Positions 5,932 through 8,351 of a stretch of DNA of 8,351 nucleotides are shown piece by piece. The translations under genes and the position numbers were made by a program. Within the stretch, counting starts at the first letter, position 1. Each line of letters opens with the position of its first letter. This DNA is from an uncultured Oscillospiraceae bacterium (GTDB lineage Bacteria > Bacillota > Clostridia > Oscillospirales > Ruminococcaceae): contig USFO01000072.1 of the NCBI GenBank assembly GCA_900553955.1, forward strand, positions 1-8,351, in the 5' to 3' direction. The notes under the pieces were generated by a model, which did not search any database, had not been told where the DNA came from, and saw nothing but the letters and a program-made list of their open reading frames with translations.

Positions 5932-7269
5932 TCAGCATTTTTTGCCGCAGCCCCACGCGTGAATCTGCTTTAAATAAAGCGCAATGCCGATGGAGCCGGT
6001 GATAATTTCCGCCGCGGGGAACGCGATCCATGTGTAGTTAAGCCCGATGAAAGACATAGCGTAGAAAATCGGGATGAGGCAGAAAATCTGGCGCGAAAGG
6101 GTGAGCAGCACGCTGGGCGCGGCTTTGCCTATGGCTTGGAAGAAAATCGGCATCATAAGCGAAAATGTTGCCGGAACAAAGCTGATTCCGATTATGCGCA
6201 GGGCAACGCGCCCGATTTCAAACACCTTTTCGGAATTTGAGAATATGCCGAGGAGCTGCACCGGAATAAGCTCAAAGCACGCAGTACCGATAATCATAAA
6301 TGCCGCAGTTATACCGGCTGCGATTTTAAGGGTGCGGCGAACGCGCGTGTAATTTTCCATGGCGTAGTTGTAGCTGATAATGGGCACCATGCAGGTTTGC
6401 AGTCCGGTGAGCGGAATGAAGAAAAACGACTGGATTTTGTAATACAGCCCGAGTACGGTGACTGCTTCATCGCAAAAATGCATCAGAATCATATTAAGCG
6501 CCATAATGTAAACCGTATAAAGCGACTGCATGAGTATGGATGGATAGCCGAGTATGAAAATGCTTTTGGTATAGAAAAGAAATTTGTACGGCGCGGGCGG
6601 GCGGCGCAGACCCTTTATTCCGGTGATGACCGCCGCGAGCACTTGTCCGCAAACGGTGGCAACCGCTGCACCGGCTATGCCCATTTCCGGGCAGCCGAAC
6701 ATGCCGAAAATCATAATCGGGTCAAGCACGATATTGCAGACTGCACCCGTAATCTGCGCAATCATAGGCAGGGTCATGTTGCCCTCCGCCTGATGAACCT
6801 TTGTGAAAATGCTTTCGGTAAAAAGTCCGATGCTGCCGACGCACACGATGTTTCCGTAGGTTACGGCGTACTCCACCGCAAGAGGGTCGCTGGCGGAAAG
6901 GTTAATGAAAAACCGCATGGAGAGGAAAGACACAAGTGCAAACACCGTCCACATAATCAGAGATATTACAAAACCGCAGCCGGCGGTTTCGTTGGCGGAA
7001 TCTTCGTGCTTTTCCGCATAAAAACGCGCCATAAGCGTGTTTACGCCAACGCCTGTTCCCACCGCAAGGGCAATGGCAATAAGCTGAATCGGATAGACGA
7101 CGGAAAGAGCGGTCAAGCCATGTTCGGAGTATTTTCCTACAAAGAAGCTGTCCACAATGTTGTAAAGCGCCTGAATAAGCAGCGCCAGCATAACCGGCGG
7201 TGCGATTTTAAGCAGCACTTTGCCAATGCTTTCCGTTCCGTAAAAAGAAGGGTCGGTGCCCTTGCGCAT
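5932..7269 (-). CDS. MATE-family multidrug/metabolite efflux transporter
   Basis: This 445-residue polytopic inner membrane protein belongs to the MATE (MatE/NorM-DinF-MepA) antiporter family, which exports organic cations, drugs or metabolites using a Na+ or H+ gradient. Length and hydrophobic pattern fit the usual 12 membrane helices in two homologous halves. Family landmarks are LYNIVDSFFVGKY (35-47), QAEGNMTLPMIAQ followed by NIVLDPIMIFG (160-189), GIAGAAVATVCGQ (197-209), YKIQSFFFIPLTGLQ (277-291) followed by PIISYNYA (296-303), and FQAIGKAAPSVLLTLSRQ (377-394). The cytoplasmic tail ends WGCGKKC. The start is fixed by GGAGGTG (7275-7281), 5 nt before the ATG. A promoter and several hairpins fill the 188-bp gap to ftsH. 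The substrate cannot be told from sequence; proximity to ade and pncB is only a hint. Confidence 0.93.
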   Translation of the reverse strand: MRKGTDPSFYGTESIGKVLLKIAPPVMLALLIQALYNIVDSFFVGKYSEHGLTALSVVYPIQLIAIALAVGTGVGVNTLMARFYAEKHEDSANETAGCGFVISLIMWTVFALVSFLSMRFFINLSASDPLAVEYAVTYGNIVCVGSIGLFTESIFTKVHQAEGNMTLPMIAQITGAVCNIVLDPIMIFGMFGCPEMGIAGAAVATVCGQVLAAVITGIKGLRRPPAPYKFLFYTKSIFILGYPSILMQSLYTVYIMALNMILMHFCDEAVTVLGLYYKIQSFFFIPLTGLQTCMVPIISYNYAMENYTRVRRTLKIAAGITAAFMIIGTACFELIPVQLLGIFSNSEKVFEIGRVALRIIGISFVPATFSLMMPIFFQAIGKAAPSVLLTLSRQIFCLIPIFYAMSFIGLNYTWIAFPAAEIITGSIGIALYLKQIHAWGCGKKC

Positions 7270-7281
7270 AAAAACACCTCC

Positions 7282-7302
7282 AAAGCGCGCGTGCGGCGCT
7301 TT
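7282..7302. promoter_or_regulatory. Hairpin abutting the MATE ribosome binding site
   Basis: AAAGCGC (7282-7288) and GCGCTTT (7296-7302) form a perfect 7-bp stem around a 7-nt loop. On the minus strand the hairpin ends immediately before GGAGGTG, so it could affect ribosome access. On the plus strand it is followed by more T residues (to 7305) and resembles a short terminator, but no plus-strand gene is present. Confidence 0.5.
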
Positions 7303-7316
7303 TTTGCAAAGTTAAG

Positions 7317-7351
7317 GCGCCCATTCTGCAAAATGCAGAGCGGGCGCTTTT
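7317..7351. terminator. Two-part hairpin in the ftsH-MATE gap
   Basis: GCGCCC (7317-7322) pairs with GGGCGC (7342-7347). After a 2x2 internal mismatch, TCTGCA (7325-7330) pairs with TGCAGA (7334-7339) around an AAA loop. The T tract (TTTTGTTT from 7348) follows on the plus strand only, so on the minus strand it is a leader hairpin rather than a terminator. Confidence 0.5.
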
Positions 7352-7369
7352 GTTTAATTCCAAAGACTG

Positions 7370-7399
7370 AAAAAAGCGCTGCAAAACAACGCTTTTTTT
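7370..7399 (-). terminator. Likely ftsH terminator, possibly bidirectional
   Basis: A-rich and T-rich arms (7370-7378 and 7390-7398) pair through AAAAAAGCG/CGCTTTTTT around an 11-nt loop, giving a T6 tract on the minus strand and T7 on the plus strand. The GC core is only 3 bp, so strength is uncertain. It lies about 60 nt after the ftsH stop and also just downstream of the candidate MATE promoter, so it could attenuate that promoter. Confidence 0.55.
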
Positions 7400-7413
7400 C
7401 GGTGAACGGATAT

Positions 7414-7441
7414 ATTATATATGAATAATAAAAAAATGCAA
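7414..7441 (-). promoter_or_regulatory. Candidate promoter of the MATE gene
   Basis: On the minus strand TTGCAT (7436-7441) is followed after 16 bp by a perfect TATAAT (7414-7419). It begins 16 nt past the ftsH stop. Transcription would start near 7407, giving a leader of about 138 nt that contains all three hairpins of this gap. Confidence 0.6.
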
Positions 7442-7457
7442 GAAAAATTTTTGCGGC

Positions 7458-8351
7458 TCAGGCTTCAGCTTCCGGCTTATTGAGGATTTCCATAAATTCT
7501 TCGCCGGTGATGGTTTCGCGACCATAGAGGAATTTGGCAAGCTCATCGAGTTTTTTGCGGTTTTCGCCGAGAATGTCGCGGGCTTTTTTGTGTTGCTCTT
7601 TAATGAGCTTCACAACAAGACCGTCGATTTCGTCCTGCGTTTTTGCGGAGCATGCAAGGGAGGAATCCCCGCCGAGGTATTGGTTTGTGACGGTTTCGAG
7701 TGCGACCATATCAAATTCGTCGCTCATGCCGTATTGAGTGAGCATGGCGCGGGCAATTTTGGTGGCCTGCTCAATGTCATTGGAGGCTCCGGTGGTTACG
7801 GAACCGAACACAAGCTCCTCCGCGGCGCGTCCGCCGGTAAGAGTGGCTATTTTGTTGGTAAGCTCCTCGCAGGTCATAAGGTAATGGTCGCCCTCGTCAA
7901 CCTGCATGGTGTAGCCGAGCGCGCCGGAGGTTCGCGGAATGATGGTGATTTTCTGCACCGGAGCGGAATGGCTCTGCATAGCGGCAACCATGGCGTGGCC
8001 GATTTCGTGGTATGCGACAATCCACTTTTCCTTATCCGTAAGAATGGAATTTTTGCGCTGATAGCCCGCTATTACAACCTCAATGCTCTCCTCAAGGTCG
8101 GATTGGGAAACAAGCTTTCTTCCGGAACGAACGGCACGCAGCGCCGCCTCGTTTACGATATTGGCAAGCTCCGCGCCGGAAGCGCCGGAGGCCATTCTGG
8201 CTACGGCGGTGAAGTCGATATTGTCCTCAAGCTTAACTTTCTTTGCGTGAACACGGAGAATGGCTTCGCGCCCCTTGAGGTCGGGCAGCTCCACCGGCAC
8301 GCGGCGGTCAAAACGACCGGGGCGGGGGAGCGCCGGGTCAAGGGATTCGGG
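7458..8351 (-). CDS. ftsH: ATP-dependent zinc metalloprotease FtsH, C-terminal part (5' end outside window)
   Basis: The frame stays open to the right edge, so 297 residues of a protein normally about 600-700 long are visible. FtsH is a membrane-anchored hexameric AAA+ protease that degrades unassembled membrane proteins and some regulators. The visible part begins in the AAA second region of homology with PESLDPALPRPGRFDRR, which keeps both arginines of RPGR. It continues through the helical lid (GASGAELANIVNEAALRA) into the M41 peptidase domain. The zinc site is HEIGH (visible residues 115-119, with Glu116 as catalytic base) and the probable third ligand is Asp192 in TTGASNDIEQAT. The common HEAGH is HEIGH here, which still fits HExxH. 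An apparent GTG start at 8298-8300 is only an internal valine. The N-terminal membrane segments and Walker motifs lie beyond the window. Confidence 0.97.
   Translation of the reverse strand, partial: PESLDPALPRPGRFDRRVPVELPDLKGREAILRVHAKKVKLEDNIDFTAVARMASGASGAELANIVNEAALRAVRSGRKLVSQSDLEESIEVVIAGYQRKNSILTDKEKWIVAYHEIGHAMVAAMQSHSAPVQKITIIPRTSGALGYTMQVDEGDHYLMTCEELTNKIATLTGGRAAEELVFGSVTTGASNDIEQATKIARAMLTQYGMSDEFDMVALETVTNQYLGGDSSLACSAKTQDEIDGLVVKLIKEQHKKARDILGENRKKLDELAKFLYGRETITGEEFMEILNKPEAEA

Noticed and set aside
6397..7428. 343-codon plus-strand open frame opposite the MATE gene
   Set aside because: It is very rich in Arg, His and Lys, as expected for the reverse complement of a hydrophobic membrane protein, and it has no family resemblance.
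8298..8300. GTG as the start of a short 280-residue protease
   Set aside because: The frame continues upstream with the conserved LDPAL-RPGRFDR segment of FtsH to the window edge, so the gene is simply cut by the window.

Overview
The window looks like ordinary chromosomal DNA from a low-to-moderate GC Gram-positive anaerobe, probably class Clostridia and possibly an Oscillospiraceae/Ruminococcaceae-type gut bacterium. This rests on strong AGGAGG-type ribosome binding sites, sigma-A-like promoters, intrinsic terminators, a WG-repeat lipoprotein, and the style of the FtsH, MATE, adenine deaminase and nicotinate phosphoribosyltransferase proteins. The lineage is inferred from memory of these families; no search was run.

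All five genes lie on the minus strand, so transcription runs from high to low coordinates. In that order they are: the C-terminal 297 residues of the membrane protease FtsH (running off the right edge); a hairpin-rich 188-bp intergenic region with a promoter; a MATE-family efflux transporter; adenine deaminase (ade); nicotinate phosphoribosyltransferase (pncB); a 602-bp gene-free region packed with TGAGCAC/GTGCTCA inverted repeats; and a large lipoprotein made of two diverged copies of a WG-repeat module, closed by an intrinsic terminator at the left edge.

ade and pncB are both nucleobase salvage enzymes. Ade turns adenine into hypoxanthine and ammonia, and PncB turns nicotinate plus PRPP into nicotinate mononucleotide for NAD. 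Each has a recognisable promoter of its own, and I see no convincing terminator between MATE, ade and pncB, so read-through into a loose MATE-ade-pncB unit is also possible. A 13-bp palindrome lies between the -35 and -10 boxes of the ade promoter and is a plausible operator.

I see no clear new multi-gene system. The most unusual material is non-coding: the TGAGCAC repeat cluster at 2289-2447, whose motif recurs in the terminators of both flanking genes; a perfect 17-bp hairpin followed by a plus-strand terminator with no plus-strand gene; and the operator-like palindrome upstream of ade.
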